Assembly (NCBI RefSeq): GCF_011365745.1
Contig: NZ_JAAOBY010000001.1
Location: 558,001 to 622,000 of the forward strand
Direction of reading: 5' to 3'
DNA: 64,000 nucleotides
Source of the DNA: Flavobacterium turcicum
GTDB lineage: Bacteria; Bacteroidota; Bacteroidia; Flavobacteriales; Flavobacteriaceae
Shown in pieces: positions 49,242-57,369 of the stretch. The notes under the pieces are model-generated. The model did not search any database and had not been told where the DNA came from. It saw only the letters and a program-made list of their open reading frames with translations. The stretch's first letter is position 1. Every line of letters starts with the position of its first letter. The position numbers and the translations under genes were made by a program.

Positions 49242-50477
49242 ATGATTTTTCGTGTCGTATTTATTAGTTTGATTCTTTTTGTATTAGAATTATATACTTA
49301 TCAGTTTCTTAAAACTTTAATTAAAAGCAAACCGGTGGTGTTGTCCTTGCAAGGATTAAGTGTTTTAATTTTAATCTATATTGTTTATGCACTCACTCAG
49401 TTTGATCGAAGTGTGGGGCAAACTCAACAAACAATGTTTACCATGGGATTGTTGTTGGTGGTTTATGTGCCAAAGTTGCTCATTACTATCGTGCTATTAG
49501 GAGAAGATGTTTACAGATTGTTTGTGGGAACTATTCACTTTTTTGGAAACTACGACAAAGACGCCGCTTTTTTTGATTCCCGTAGAAAATTTATTAGTAA
49601 GATAGGTTTAGGTCTTGCTGCAGTCCCTTTTCTCTCACTAATTTATGGAGTAACCATTGGGAAATACAATTACAAAGTAATAAAGCAGCGTATTTTTTTT
49701 CCAGATTTACCAGATGTATTTGATGGTTTTACAATTACTCAAATATCAGATGTTCATAGCGGAAGCTTTGATAATCCTGAGAAAATTAAATATGCTATTG
49801 ATTTAGTGAATGAGCAAAATTCAGATATCATCTTGTTTACAGGTGATATTGTCAATACACATGCTAAAGAAATGCACCCTTGGATTGAAACTTTCAATAA
49901 AATTAAAAGTCATCCATTTGGTAAGTTTGCGGTGCTTGGTAATCACGATTATGGCGAATATGTAACTTGGCCTAATGAGGCAGAAAAAGAAGCCAATTTT
50001 CAAGCTATAAAAAAACTATACGGCGATATTGATTTTAAATTGTTGCTGAACGAGCATACGTTTATCAAAAAAGGAACAGATCAATTGGCTTTGATTGGAG
50101 TGGAGAATTGGGGACATAATTTTAAGCAAGCTGGTGACTTAAAAAAAGCTTCGGGTTCATTAACCAAACAAGATTTTAAGATATTAATGAGTCACGATCC
50201 TTCGCATTGGGACAAAGTTGTTCAACATGACGATAAACATTATCATCTTACGCTGTCAGGACACACACACGGTATGCAGTTTGGTATCGAGATTCCAGGA
50301 TATTTTAAATGGAGTTTAGTGCAATATGTGTACACACAATGGGCAGGATTGTACGAAAACCTTGGGCGATATGTTTATGTTAATCGAGGATTCGGTTTTC
50401 ATGCCTACCCAGGTCGAGTAGGTATCATGCCTGAAATTACAGTTATAGAACTAAAAAAAGGTGTAAGTATCGCATAA
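49242..50477 (+). CDS. Membrane-anchored metallophosphoesterase
   Basis: 411 residues. About four N-terminal membrane segments lie before residue 135. A calcineurin-like phosphoesterase domain follows, with the full metal set: SDVHSG, TGDIVN, GNHDYGEY, MSHDP and SGHTHGMQFG. It resembles the YkuE/YaeI group, some of which act on UDP-diacylglucosamine or other lipids. The substrate is not known here. A single gene ahead of the thioredoxin-like gene. Confidence 0.92.
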   Translation: MIFRVVFISLILFVLELYTYQFLKTLIKSKPVVLSLQGLSVLILIYIVYALTQFDRSVGQTQQTMFTMGLLLVVYVPKLLITIVLLGEDVYRLFVGTIHFFGNYDKDAAFFDSRRKFISKIGLGLAAVPFLSLIYGVTIGKYNYKVIKQRIFFPDLPDVFDGFTITQISDVHSGSFDNPEKIKYAIDLVNEQNSDIILFTGDIVNTHAKEMHPWIETFNKIKSHPFGKFAVLGNHDYGEYVTWPNEAEKEANFQAIKKLYGDIDFKLLLNEHTFIKKGTDQLALIGVENWGHNFKQAGDLKKASGSLTKQDFKILMSHDPSHWDKVVQHDDKHYHLTLSGHTHGMQFGIEIPGYFKWSLVQYVYTQWAGLYENLGRYVYVNRGFGFHAYPGRVGIMPEITVIELKKGVSIA

Positions 50478-50550
50478 TTGGTTAAAAATGCTACATTTGT
50501 AATACAACTAACTTTTTGTAGTTAATTTTCAAAATTAAATTTTTGGTTTT

Positions 50551-50847
50551 ATGTCAAAATTTGGAGAACTAATCAATGCTCGAATTCCGGTTTTAATAGA
50601 TTTTTATACCGATTGGAGTGAGCCTTCAGTATCAATGCATCCTGTAATAAGAGATGTGGCGGCGGCGCTTGGTGATAAAGCAAAAGTCATAAAAATTGAT
50701 GTCGATAAAAACAAAGAGTTGGCAGACGCATTGCGTATTAAAGGGCTTCCTACCTTAATGATTTATAAAGAAGGCCAAATGGTTTGGAGACAATCAGGTG
50801 AGTTGGACGCCAATACCATTATTAGTTTAGTGCAAGAGCAAGTTTAA
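50551..50847 (+). CDS. Thioredoxin-fold protein without redox cysteines
   Basis: 98 residues, a complete thioredoxin fold: VLIDFYTDWSEPSVSMHPV, KVIKIDVDKNKELADALRIKGLPTLMIYKEGQ (cis-Pro retained). The WCGPC active site is replaced by W22-S-E-P-S26, and the protein contains no cysteine at all. It cannot do dithiol exchange and may act as a chaperone or binding partner. The remainder of the sequence is well conserved for the family, so it is not an obvious pseudogene. Confidence 0.9.
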   Translation: MSKFGELINARIPVLIDFYTDWSEPSVSMHPVIRDVAAALGDKAKVIKIDVDKNKELADALRIKGLPTLMIYKEGQMVWRQSGELDANTIISLVQEQV

Positions 50848-50862
50848 AATAGGTGTACGGTA

Positions 50863-51504
50863 TCACAACGGTTTACACGCAAAATTGTGCTGTTGTAAGT
50901 ATTCCAAAAGTTTTGGTAATACGTACTGTAAATTATTGAATGCTTTTTTGCTGTCGTGAAAAACGATAATACTTCCTGGCAGAATTCCGGTTAATACATT
51001 TTTTAAGCACTGTTCTTTGGTAATTGTGGTGTCAAAGTCTGCACTTAAAATATCCCACATTACAATTCGATATCCCAATTGGCGAGCTGTTTTAGATTGC
51101 TTAGGTTTTATTTTGCCGTAAGGCGGTCTAAATAATAACGGTAATTGATTTGTGGTGGTTACTTTGTCAAGTTCGATTTGACAATTTATAATATTATCTT
51201 CATATACTTTATTTTGAGTCGTCCAGCCGTTTAAATGATTTTGGGTGTGATTGCCTATGCGATGACCTGAGCTATTGATTTGCGCAATAATTTCTGGATT
51301 TGCTGCTACATTGTCTCCAATACAAAAAAACGTAGCTTTGCAATGGTATTTTTGTAATTGAGCAAGTACCCAAGGCGTGATTTCTGGAATCGGACCGTCA
51401 TCAAAAGTTAAATATACGGCACGTTCTTTTGTGTCAATACTCCAAATGTATCGGCGAAATAAACGCTTGATAAGCCAATTTGTTTTAACCCAATAGAAGT
51501 TCAT
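50863..51504 (-). CDS. Polysaccharide deacetylase family protein
   Basis: 213 residues. NodB homology domain: LTFDDGP (catalytic Asp-Asp), SGHRIGNHTQNH (zinc-binding HxxxH), RPPYGK, and VMWDILSADFD. It removes N-acetyl groups from peptidoglycan, chitin-like or other polysaccharides. No cleavable signal peptide is obvious, although the first 20 residues are weakly hydrophobic and basic. It is convergent with the thioredoxin-like gene. Confidence 0.92.
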   Translation of the reverse strand: MNFYWVKTNWLIKRLFRRYIWSIDTKERAVYLTFDDGPIPEITPWVLAQLQKYHCKATFFCIGDNVAANPEIIAQINSSGHRIGNHTQNHLNGWTTQNKVYEDNIINCQIELDKVTTTNQLPLLFRPPYGKIKPKQSKTARQLGYRIVMWDILSADFDTTITKEQCLKNVLTGILPGSIIVFHDSKKAFNNLQYVLPKLLEYLQQHNFACKPL

Positions 51505-51575
51505 AAAGCCTGTTTTGTTTGTGAATTTTGGTGCAAGTACGTTTTGAAGTAATGTTTTATTAATGTTTGTAAATA

Positions 51576-51626
51576 AAAAGAGTGTTTTAGTAATAGACTT
51601 AGTGGACTATTCTAAAACACTCTTTT
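51576..51626 (-). terminator. Terminator of the DUF2723 gene
   Basis: 15-bp stem AAAAGAGTGTTTTAG/CTAAAACACTCTTTT extended by AATAG/CTATT. On the minus strand it is followed by TTTTTATTT. Confidence 0.9.
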
Positions 51627-51643
51627 GTTATGGGCTCAATCTT

Positions 51644-54600
51644 TTATTCCAAATCACGTTGAAAACGCTCAAACATTTTAATATAAGTGTTAAAGCTAAC
51701 TTTGTTTTTGTTGTAAAAAGCCAAATCGCCATTTGTTTTCATGACTGTTAATAAACTTCTGTATCGTTCAATATCAGTAATAATTGGAATTGCAATACTT
51801 GACTGTTCAGATGATTTTAATCCGCCATAATAATTTAAGTTTTCTTGGTATTTTTTGACCAATTGATTCAAAAGCTGTTGTGCTTTTTTAGTTTCGCCAA
51901 CTTTGTAATAACCATCTGCAAAAGGCTCTACTAGTGAGTAATACCCAAAATATTCAACAGGCATTTTAGTCATCGCTAACTCAATGATGTTTTTTGCCTT
52001 GTCTTTTTTGCCTTCAGCAATAAGTTGTAACATAAGCCTAGAAAGATTGGCTCTGTAGGTTATACTGTTGCGTCTGGTTTCTGGATCGTGGTAAATGTTT
52101 GGACTTTCGCCATTACCCCAATCCCATTTCATTACTTTGGCATACATATTATCAGTATCAAGTTGCCCCATTTCAAGCGGACTAGCATCTTTTGCTAATG
52201 CGGTTTTAATAGGAACCAATTTGTAAACCATACCTTCTAACTGAAGATAGTCTTTCATCCAAAGATAATCTTCACTGTCTGATGAACCACCACTAAAATA
52301 GATTGGTCTTTTCCAGTTGTTATTGGCAATAAGGTCCAGCATCATTAGCCTATTTTTGTATAGTGCGTTTCCTTTAATTTCGATATCTAATGATGATAAT
52401 ATTGAATCATTAAACTTAGGATTAACTACTTTGTTTTTAATGATGGTATTTTTGTCTACAGGAATTCTGATTTTGTTAGTCGGATAAAAATGAATCGTTT
52501 GTCCATTTTGCATGTCCACTGTTGATTGCGGATTTTTGATAAAGTTAATCAAGTCCTTAACATCCCATCGGCTCTCTACTTTAGGAATATGGGCTACATA
52601 ATCTAACTTGTCACCTACATAATCATCGTGTTTAAATGAAATCGGTAAAGGATCTGACTCGTACGTTTTGGTTTTCATTTGGTCAATGTACCAATCTGTC
52701 ATAAATAGACTAGTGTTTACAATTTTTACATCGGTTCGAACGCCTTCAATTTCTTGGGCATACCAAAGTGGGAAGGTATCGTTGTCTCCAATGGTAAATA
52801 AGATAGCATTGGGGTCGCACGATTCTAAATACGCTTTTGCCATTGCTACGGCAGTATATTTGCCAGAACGATCATGATCGTCCCAGTTTTGTGAAGCCAT
52901 TAATACCGGTGCGGCTAGTAAAGTAGCAGCAATAATTGCTGGTCCTGCAATTTTTGGAGCTAAGTATTTTTGAGCACTTTCGTATAATGCGTATACTCCA
53001 AAACCAATCCAAATAGCAAATACATAGAATGATCCAACTAGGGCGTAGTCGCGCTCTCTTGGTTCAAATGGTCTTTCGTTTAAGTAAATCTTTAGAGCGA
53101 TTCCGGTAAATAGAAACAAGGAAAGCAGAACATAAAAGCTTTTGCGATCTTTGCTAGCATGATACATCAATCCGATTAGACCTAAAATAAATGGTAAAAA
53201 GAAATAAACATTGCGTCCTTTATTGTTTAGTACATCTGACGGTAGATTTTCTTGACTACCTAAATGTAGTTCATCGATAAACGAAATTCCGCTTAACCAG
53301 TTCCCGTCTAAGTAATCGTAGCGACCTTGAACATCATTTTGACGTCCAACAAAGTTCCACATTAAATACCTCCAGTACATGTAACCAAATTGGTATTCAA
53401 TCATGAAGCCTAAGTTGTCTGCCGTTGTTGGTTTTTCAACAATTAAATAGTCACCATAGCTTTTCAGGAATTTTACATAGCCTTCGTTATCAATTTGATT
53501 CTGAGCATAAGCTTGTCTGAACTCATTTACAATTTTCTCCGTTTCATTTTTTAATTGTGCAATGGCTTTGTTATAATCCTCTTCGCTTAACTGACTTGGG
53601 TCAATACCATATTTACCTAAATCATCTTCGTAAGGATATTCAGGATTCAATCTAAACTCAGGCGGATTGCTGAAATTTATGTAGTTTTCGATATGCGCAT
53701 CACTCCACATTCTTGGCAGAATGGTCTTGTGGTTGTCATCAGTGTTTTGAGCAGCGTTTTTAAAATTGTTTACAATAACATATTTTCCTGTTTTGTAATC
53801 ACGCTCGTAATTAGGTGCTTTGTCCAAATAAGGTTTGTCTTTGTCTAAACCAGCAAAATTTTCAGTGTATTGAGGTCCATAAAACAAAGGGTTTACTCCG
53901 TATTGTTCTCTGTTGTAGTAGGCCAAAACTTCGCTTGCATCTGATGGTTTGTTTTCATTAATTACTGTATCGGCATTTGCTCGTATAGGAAGCATCATCC
54001 AAGTCGAAAATCCAATTAAGATAAAAAGAACACAAAGCAATACTGTATTGTACGTTACTAATCCTTTTTCCTTTGTAATTTTTAAACCAAAATAAAAGAA
54101 AACCACCAACAATAAGGTAACAAATAATGTTCCTGAATCAAAAGGTAGGCCTAAGCTGTTTACCATAAACACTTCGGTTTTCCCAAAGAATCCCATGGTT
54201 AGAGGTAATAAAAGTTTGAAAATGAATAGCAAAATCGCAATTACGATGATATTTGCTAGAATAAAGTTTTTAATAGTAACAACTTTGTAATTTTTAAAAA
54301 AATATAAAAATCCTATTGCAGGAATAGTCAATAGTGCCATAAAGTGTACTCCAAATGAAAGGCCAACAACCAATGAAATGACTAACAACCATTTATTTCC
54401 TCGTGGACTATCCATGTCTTGTTCCCATCTCAATCCCAACCAAAATAGTAAAGCAATAAATAGAGAGGCCATTGCGTATACTTCAGCTTCAACAGCATTG
54501 TACCAAAAACTGTCCGAAAACGTATAAGCAAGTGCGCCTACAAAGGAACTTCCTAATACAACTATATCATTATAATTATGGTTATCTTGATTTGAGGTGT

Positions 54601-54955
54601 TACTTGTGTCTGTTGCAGATACAATGCTAATTAATTTTTTTAACAAAAGCGTCGATGACCAAAACATAAATAAAATGGTAAAAGCACTCGAGAAAACAGA
54701 CATCATATTAACCATTAATGCCACGTGCGCTGGGTCAGTAGCAAACATGGCAAAAAAAGCACCCATCATTTGGTATAAAGGTGCTCCTGGTGGGTGACCA
54801 ACCTCCAACTTGGCTGCTGTGGCAATGTATTCACCGCAATCCCAAAAGCTCATTGTAGGTTCAACGGTCAAAGTGTAGGTTAATAATGCGATCCCAAATG
54901 TGAACCATCCTAAAATGGTATTCCATTTTTTGAAATTGAATACTGCTTTATCCAT
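51644..54955 (-). CDS. DUF2723 membrane protein (putative glycosyltransferase, PMT-like)
   Basis: 1103 residues. The N-terminal two thirds has about ten or more membrane segments, with the DUF2723 signature SFWDCGEYIATAAKLEVGHPPGAPLYQ, in which Asp and Glu resemble the catalytic acids of GT-C O-mannosyltransferases. Soluble parts follow, including TIGDNDTFPLWYAQEIEGVRTDVKIVN and a C-terminal helical region with TPR-like repeats. It probably glycosylates exported proteins or lipids from a polyprenyl donor. Single gene with its own terminator. Confidence 0.9.
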   Translation of the reverse strand: MDKAVFNFKKWNTILGWFTFGIALLTYTLTVEPTMSFWDCGEYIATAAKLEVGHPPGAPLYQMMGAFFAMFATDPAHVALMVNMMSVFSSAFTILFMFWSSTLLLKKLISIVSATDTSNTSNQDNHNYNDIVVLGSSFVGALAYTFSDSFWYNAVEAEVYAMASLFIALLFWLGLRWEQDMDSPRGNKWLLVISLVVGLSFGVHFMALLTIPAIGFLYFFKNYKVVTIKNFILANIIVIAILLFIFKLLLPLTMGFFGKTEVFMVNSLGLPFDSGTLFVTLLLVVFFYFGLKITKEKGLVTYNTVLLCVLFILIGFSTWMMLPIRANADTVINENKPSDASEVLAYYNREQYGVNPLFYGPQYTENFAGLDKDKPYLDKAPNYERDYKTGKYVIVNNFKNAAQNTDDNHKTILPRMWSDAHIENYINFSNPPEFRLNPEYPYEDDLGKYGIDPSQLSEEDYNKAIAQLKNETEKIVNEFRQAYAQNQIDNEGYVKFLKSYGDYLIVEKPTTADNLGFMIEYQFGYMYWRYLMWNFVGRQNDVQGRYDYLDGNWLSGISFIDELHLGSQENLPSDVLNNKGRNVYFFLPFILGLIGLMYHASKDRKSFYVLLSLFLFTGIALKIYLNERPFEPRERDYALVGSFYVFAIWIGFGVYALYESAQKYLAPKIAGPAIIAATLLAAPVLMASQNWDDHDRSGKYTAVAMAKAYLESCDPNAILFTIGDNDTFPLWYAQEIEGVRTDVKIVNTSLFMTDWYIDQMKTKTYESDPLPISFKHDDYVGDKLDYVAHIPKVESRWDVKDLINFIKNPQSTVDMQNGQTIHFYPTNKIRIPVDKNTIIKNKVVNPKFNDSILSSLDIEIKGNALYKNRLMMLDLIANNNWKRPIYFSGGSSDSEDYLWMKDYLQLEGMVYKLVPIKTALAKDASPLEMGQLDTDNMYAKVMKWDWGNGESPNIYHDPETRRNSITYRANLSRLMLQLIAEGKKDKAKNIIELAMTKMPVEYFGYYSLVEPFADGYYKVGETKKAQQLLNQLVKKYQENLNYYGGLKSSEQSSIAIPIITDIERYRSLLTVMKTNGDLAFYNKNKVSFNTYIKMFERFQRDLE

Positions 54956-55142
54956 GTACTATTTTTTAATTAAATTGTAGGATACAAAGAAAATGTTTTT
55001 TTGTTTAACCTTCGTTGCATTAACATTATTTTCTGGAAAAGAGTATCGAATTAATAACTCTCTGACAATGAATTATTTTCGTCTACGTAGTGCTTTTAGC
55101 TCAAAAAAAAATCAATTTTTTTTCATAAAAAGTTGAAAAAAG

Positions 55143-55173
55143 TTTGCGCAAACTAAAAAATAGTCTAAATTTG
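55143..55173 (+). promoter_or_regulatory. Promoter of tRNA-Gln
   Basis: TTTG, exactly 19 nt, TAAATTTG, 39 nt before the tRNA. A full consensus match. Confidence 0.8.
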
Positions 55174-55211
55174 CACTCGCTAAGGAACAATAGCGACTTA
55201 GTAATCAAATT

Positions 55212-55282
55212 TGGTCTATGGTGTAATGGTAACACAACTGTTTTTGGTGCAGTCTTTCTAGGTTCGAGTCCTAGTAGACCAA
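55212..55282 (+). tRNA. tRNA-Gln (anticodon TTG)
   Basis: Acceptor stem TGGTCTA/TAGACCA is perfectly paired. The anticodon stem ACTGT/GCAGT holds loop TTTTGGT, placing TTG at positions 34-36. The T arm reads CTAGG-TTCGAGT-CCTAG. The CCA end is not encoded. A terminator follows closely. Confidence 0.95.
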
Positions 55283-55286
55283 CAAA

Positions 55287-55317
55287 TAAAACCTCTCAAT
55301 TTTTGGGAGGTTTTTTT
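55287..55317 (+). terminator. Terminator of tRNA-Gln
   Basis: Stem AAACCTC/GAGGTTT around TCAATTTTTGG, followed by T residues. Confidence 0.88.
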
Positions 55318-55454
55318 GTTTTAGGATAATTTTGTTTGAGATGTAAAAGAATGTTTTTGGATATAGAGCTCCAATTAGAATGTAATTTTATGAAATATAA
55401 GCAATAAGCGATCTTTTTAAGGTGTGCTAATATTTCAAATTACAAAAAAAAGAC

Positions 55455-55462
55455 TATCTTTG
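55455..55462 (+). promoter_or_regulatory. -7 box upstream of rimP-nusA-infB
   Basis: TATCTTTG fits TAnnTTTG; no clear -33 element is seen at the right distance. It lies 29 nt before the leader hairpin. Confidence 0.45.
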
Positions 55463-55490
55463 CACCGTTATTTATTAAAATCTAGATAAT

Positions 55491-55516
55491 GAGGGGACTA
55501 AATGTCCCCTCTTTTT
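55491..55516 (+). promoter_or_regulatory. Terminator-like hairpin (possible attenuator) before rimP
   Basis: Perfect 8-bp GC-rich stem GAGGGGAC/GTCCCCTC, loop TAAAT, then TTTTT, only 8 nt before the rimP start codon and downstream of the -7 box. As part of the leader it could attenuate the operon. Confidence 0.7.
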
Positions 55517-55524
55517 ATAAAAAT

Positions 55525-55989
55525 ATGACATTTAAAGAAAAAGTAAATTCCGTATTAAACGAAGCCTTGGCCGAGAAGCCTGCTTTGTTTTTAATAGATC
55601 TTGTTATCACCGATGCCTACAAGGTAATTGTTTCGCTTGATGGCGATCAAGGTGTTGTGTTGCAGGATTGTATTGATGTGAGTCGGTATATCGATAATCA
55701 TTTAGATCGTGAGGAGCAAGATTATTCTTTAGAAGTAGCCTCGGTTGGGGTAGGATCTGCTTTAAAAATGGTGCGTCAATACAAAAAAAATATTGGTCGC
55801 ACATTAATTGTAAAGACTGGTACAGAAATAATTGAAGCAGAATTAGTAGATGCTAATGATGATTTTGTAATTTTGTCCTGGAAAGCAAGAGAACCAAAGA
55901 AAATAGGAAAAGGAAAAGAAACAGTTCAGAAAGAATTACAACTTTCTTACGCAGATATAAAAGAAGCAATTGTTACAGTAACATTTTAA
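55525..55989 (+). CDS. rimP: Ribosome maturation factor RimP
   Basis: 154 residues from ATG 55525 ([15 protein letters not shown]). A farther in-frame start would place part of the leader hairpin inside the gene. Contains [28 protein letters not shown], matching the family's LEVSSPG..RPL region in diverged form. It helps 30S subunit maturation. First gene of rimP-nusA-infB. Confidence 0.95.
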   Translation: MTFKEKVNSVLNEALAEKPALFLIDLVITDAYKVIVSLDGDQGVVLQDCIDVSRYIDNHLDREEQDYSLEVASVGVGSALKMVRQYKKNIGRTLIVKTGTEIIEAELVDANDDFVILSWKAREPKKIGKGKETVQKELQLSYADIKEAIVTVTF

Positions 55990-56002
55990 TTAAAGAATTC
56001 GC

Positions 56003-57256
56003 ATGGAAAATTTAGCATTAATCGATTCATTCTCAGAGTTTAAAGATGATAAACTTATTGATCGTGTAACGCTTATGGCAATTTTGGAAGATGTATTTAG
56101 AAATGCATTAAAGAAAAAATACGGTTCAGATGATAATTTCGATATCATTATTAATCCTGATAAAGGTGATATGGAGATATGGCAAAGAAGAGTAATCGTT
56201 GCGGATGAAGATCTAGATTTTGATCATTTAGAAATTACTTTAACCGAAGCTAGAAAAATTGAGCCTGATTTTGAAATTGGCGAAGAGGTTTCGGAAGAGG
56301 TGAAATTAATTGATTTAGGTCGTAGAGCTATTTTAGCATTGCGTCAGAATTTAATTTCGAAAATACACGAACACGATAGCACCAATTTATACAAGCAATT
56401 CAAAGATTTAATTGGCGATATTTATACTGCAGAAGTACACCATGTACGTCCTAGAGTAGTTATTTTGGTTGATGATGAAGGAAATGAAATTGTATTGCCA
56501 AAAGAAAAACAAATTCCATCTGACTTTTTCCGTAAAGGAGATAATGTAAGAGGAATTATTGAAAGTGTTGAATTAAAAGGAAACAAGCCGCAAATTATTA
56601 TGTCTAGAACTTCTGAGAAGTTTTTAGAAAAATTATTTGAGCAAGAAATTCCAGAGGTTTTCGATGGTTTAATCATGGTTAAAAAAGTGGTGCGTATTCC
56701 TGGTGAAAAAGCAAAAGTAGCTGTTGATTCATACGATGATCGTATTGACCCAGTAGGTGCTTGTGTGGGAATGAAAGGATCACGTATTCACGGTATTGTA
56801 AGAGAGTTAGGTAATGAGAATATTGATGTAATCAATTATACAAACAACTTGCAATTATTTATTACAAGAGCTTTAAGTCCAGCAAAAGTATCTTCTATTA
56901 AAATTAATGAAGAAACAAAAAGAGCTGAAGTTTTCTTGAAATTAGAAGAAGTTTCAAAAGCCATCGGTCGTGGTGGTCACAATATTAAATTAGCGGGATT
57001 ATTAACTGGTTATGAGCTAGATGTAATTCGCGAAGGCGATGTGGCTGGCGCTACAGCTGATGAGGACGATGTTGAATTAACAGAGTTTTCAGATGAAATT
57101 GAGGATTGGGTTATTGAAGAGTTTGCAAAAATTGGTTTAGATACTGCTAAAAGTATCTTAAGTCAAGATGTTGACGATTTAGTGCGTAGAACTGACCTAG
57201 AAGAGGAAACAATTCTAGATGTAATTAGAATATTGAAAGAGGAATTTGACAGTTAG
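56003..57256 (+). CDS. nusA: Transcription termination/antitermination factor NusA
   Basis: 417 residues. The N-terminal RNA-polymerase-binding domain is followed by S1 (GDIYTAEVHHVRPRVVIL) and two KH domains (DPVGACVGMKGSRIHGIVREL; KAIGRGGHNIKLAG). An acidic C-terminal extension carries one helical repeat (SILSQDVDDLVRRTDLEEETI). It lies 13 bp after rimP. It modulates pausing and termination, so the leader hairpin before rimP could respond to NusA level. Confidence 0.96.
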   Translation: MENLALIDSFSEFKDDKLIDRVTLMAILEDVFRNALKKKYGSDDNFDIIINPDKGDMEIWQRRVIVADEDLDFDHLEITLTEARKIEPDFEIGEEVSEEVKLIDLGRRAILALRQNLISKIHEHDSTNLYKQFKDLIGDIYTAEVHHVRPRVVILVDDEGNEIVLPKEKQIPSDFFRKGDNVRGIIESVELKGNKPQIIMSRTSEKFLEKLFEQEIPEVFDGLIMVKKVVRIPGEKAKVAVDSYDDRIDPVGACVGMKGSRIHGIVRELGNENIDVINYTNNLQLFITRALSPAKVSSIKINEETKRAEVFLKLEEVSKAIGRGGHNIKLAGLLTGYELDVIREGDVAGATADEDDVELTEFSDEIEDWVIEEFAKIGLDTAKSILSQDVDDLVRRTDLEEETILDVIRILKEEFDS

Positions 57257-57283
57257 TCATTAGTTCTTCAACGATAAACATGC

Positions 57284-57334
57284 CACTTTACAAAACAATA
57301 TTGCAGCGATAGGTATCGAAGTGATAGTAAAGTG
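57284..57334 (+). other. Stem-loop structure between nusA and infB
   Basis: Outer arms CACTTTAC (57284-57291)/GTAAAGTG (57327-57334) enclose a second perfect stem CGATA-GG-TATCG (57307-57318). Not followed by a T run, so a processing or stability element is more likely than a terminator. Confidence 0.55.
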
Positions 57335-57369
57335 AGGAATAACAAAAAAGGTAAATATAAAAAGGTTTT

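Noticed and set aside
55144..55329. 61-codon ORF across the tRNA-Gln region
   Set aside because: It overlaps a perfectly folded tRNA and its terminator on the same strand.
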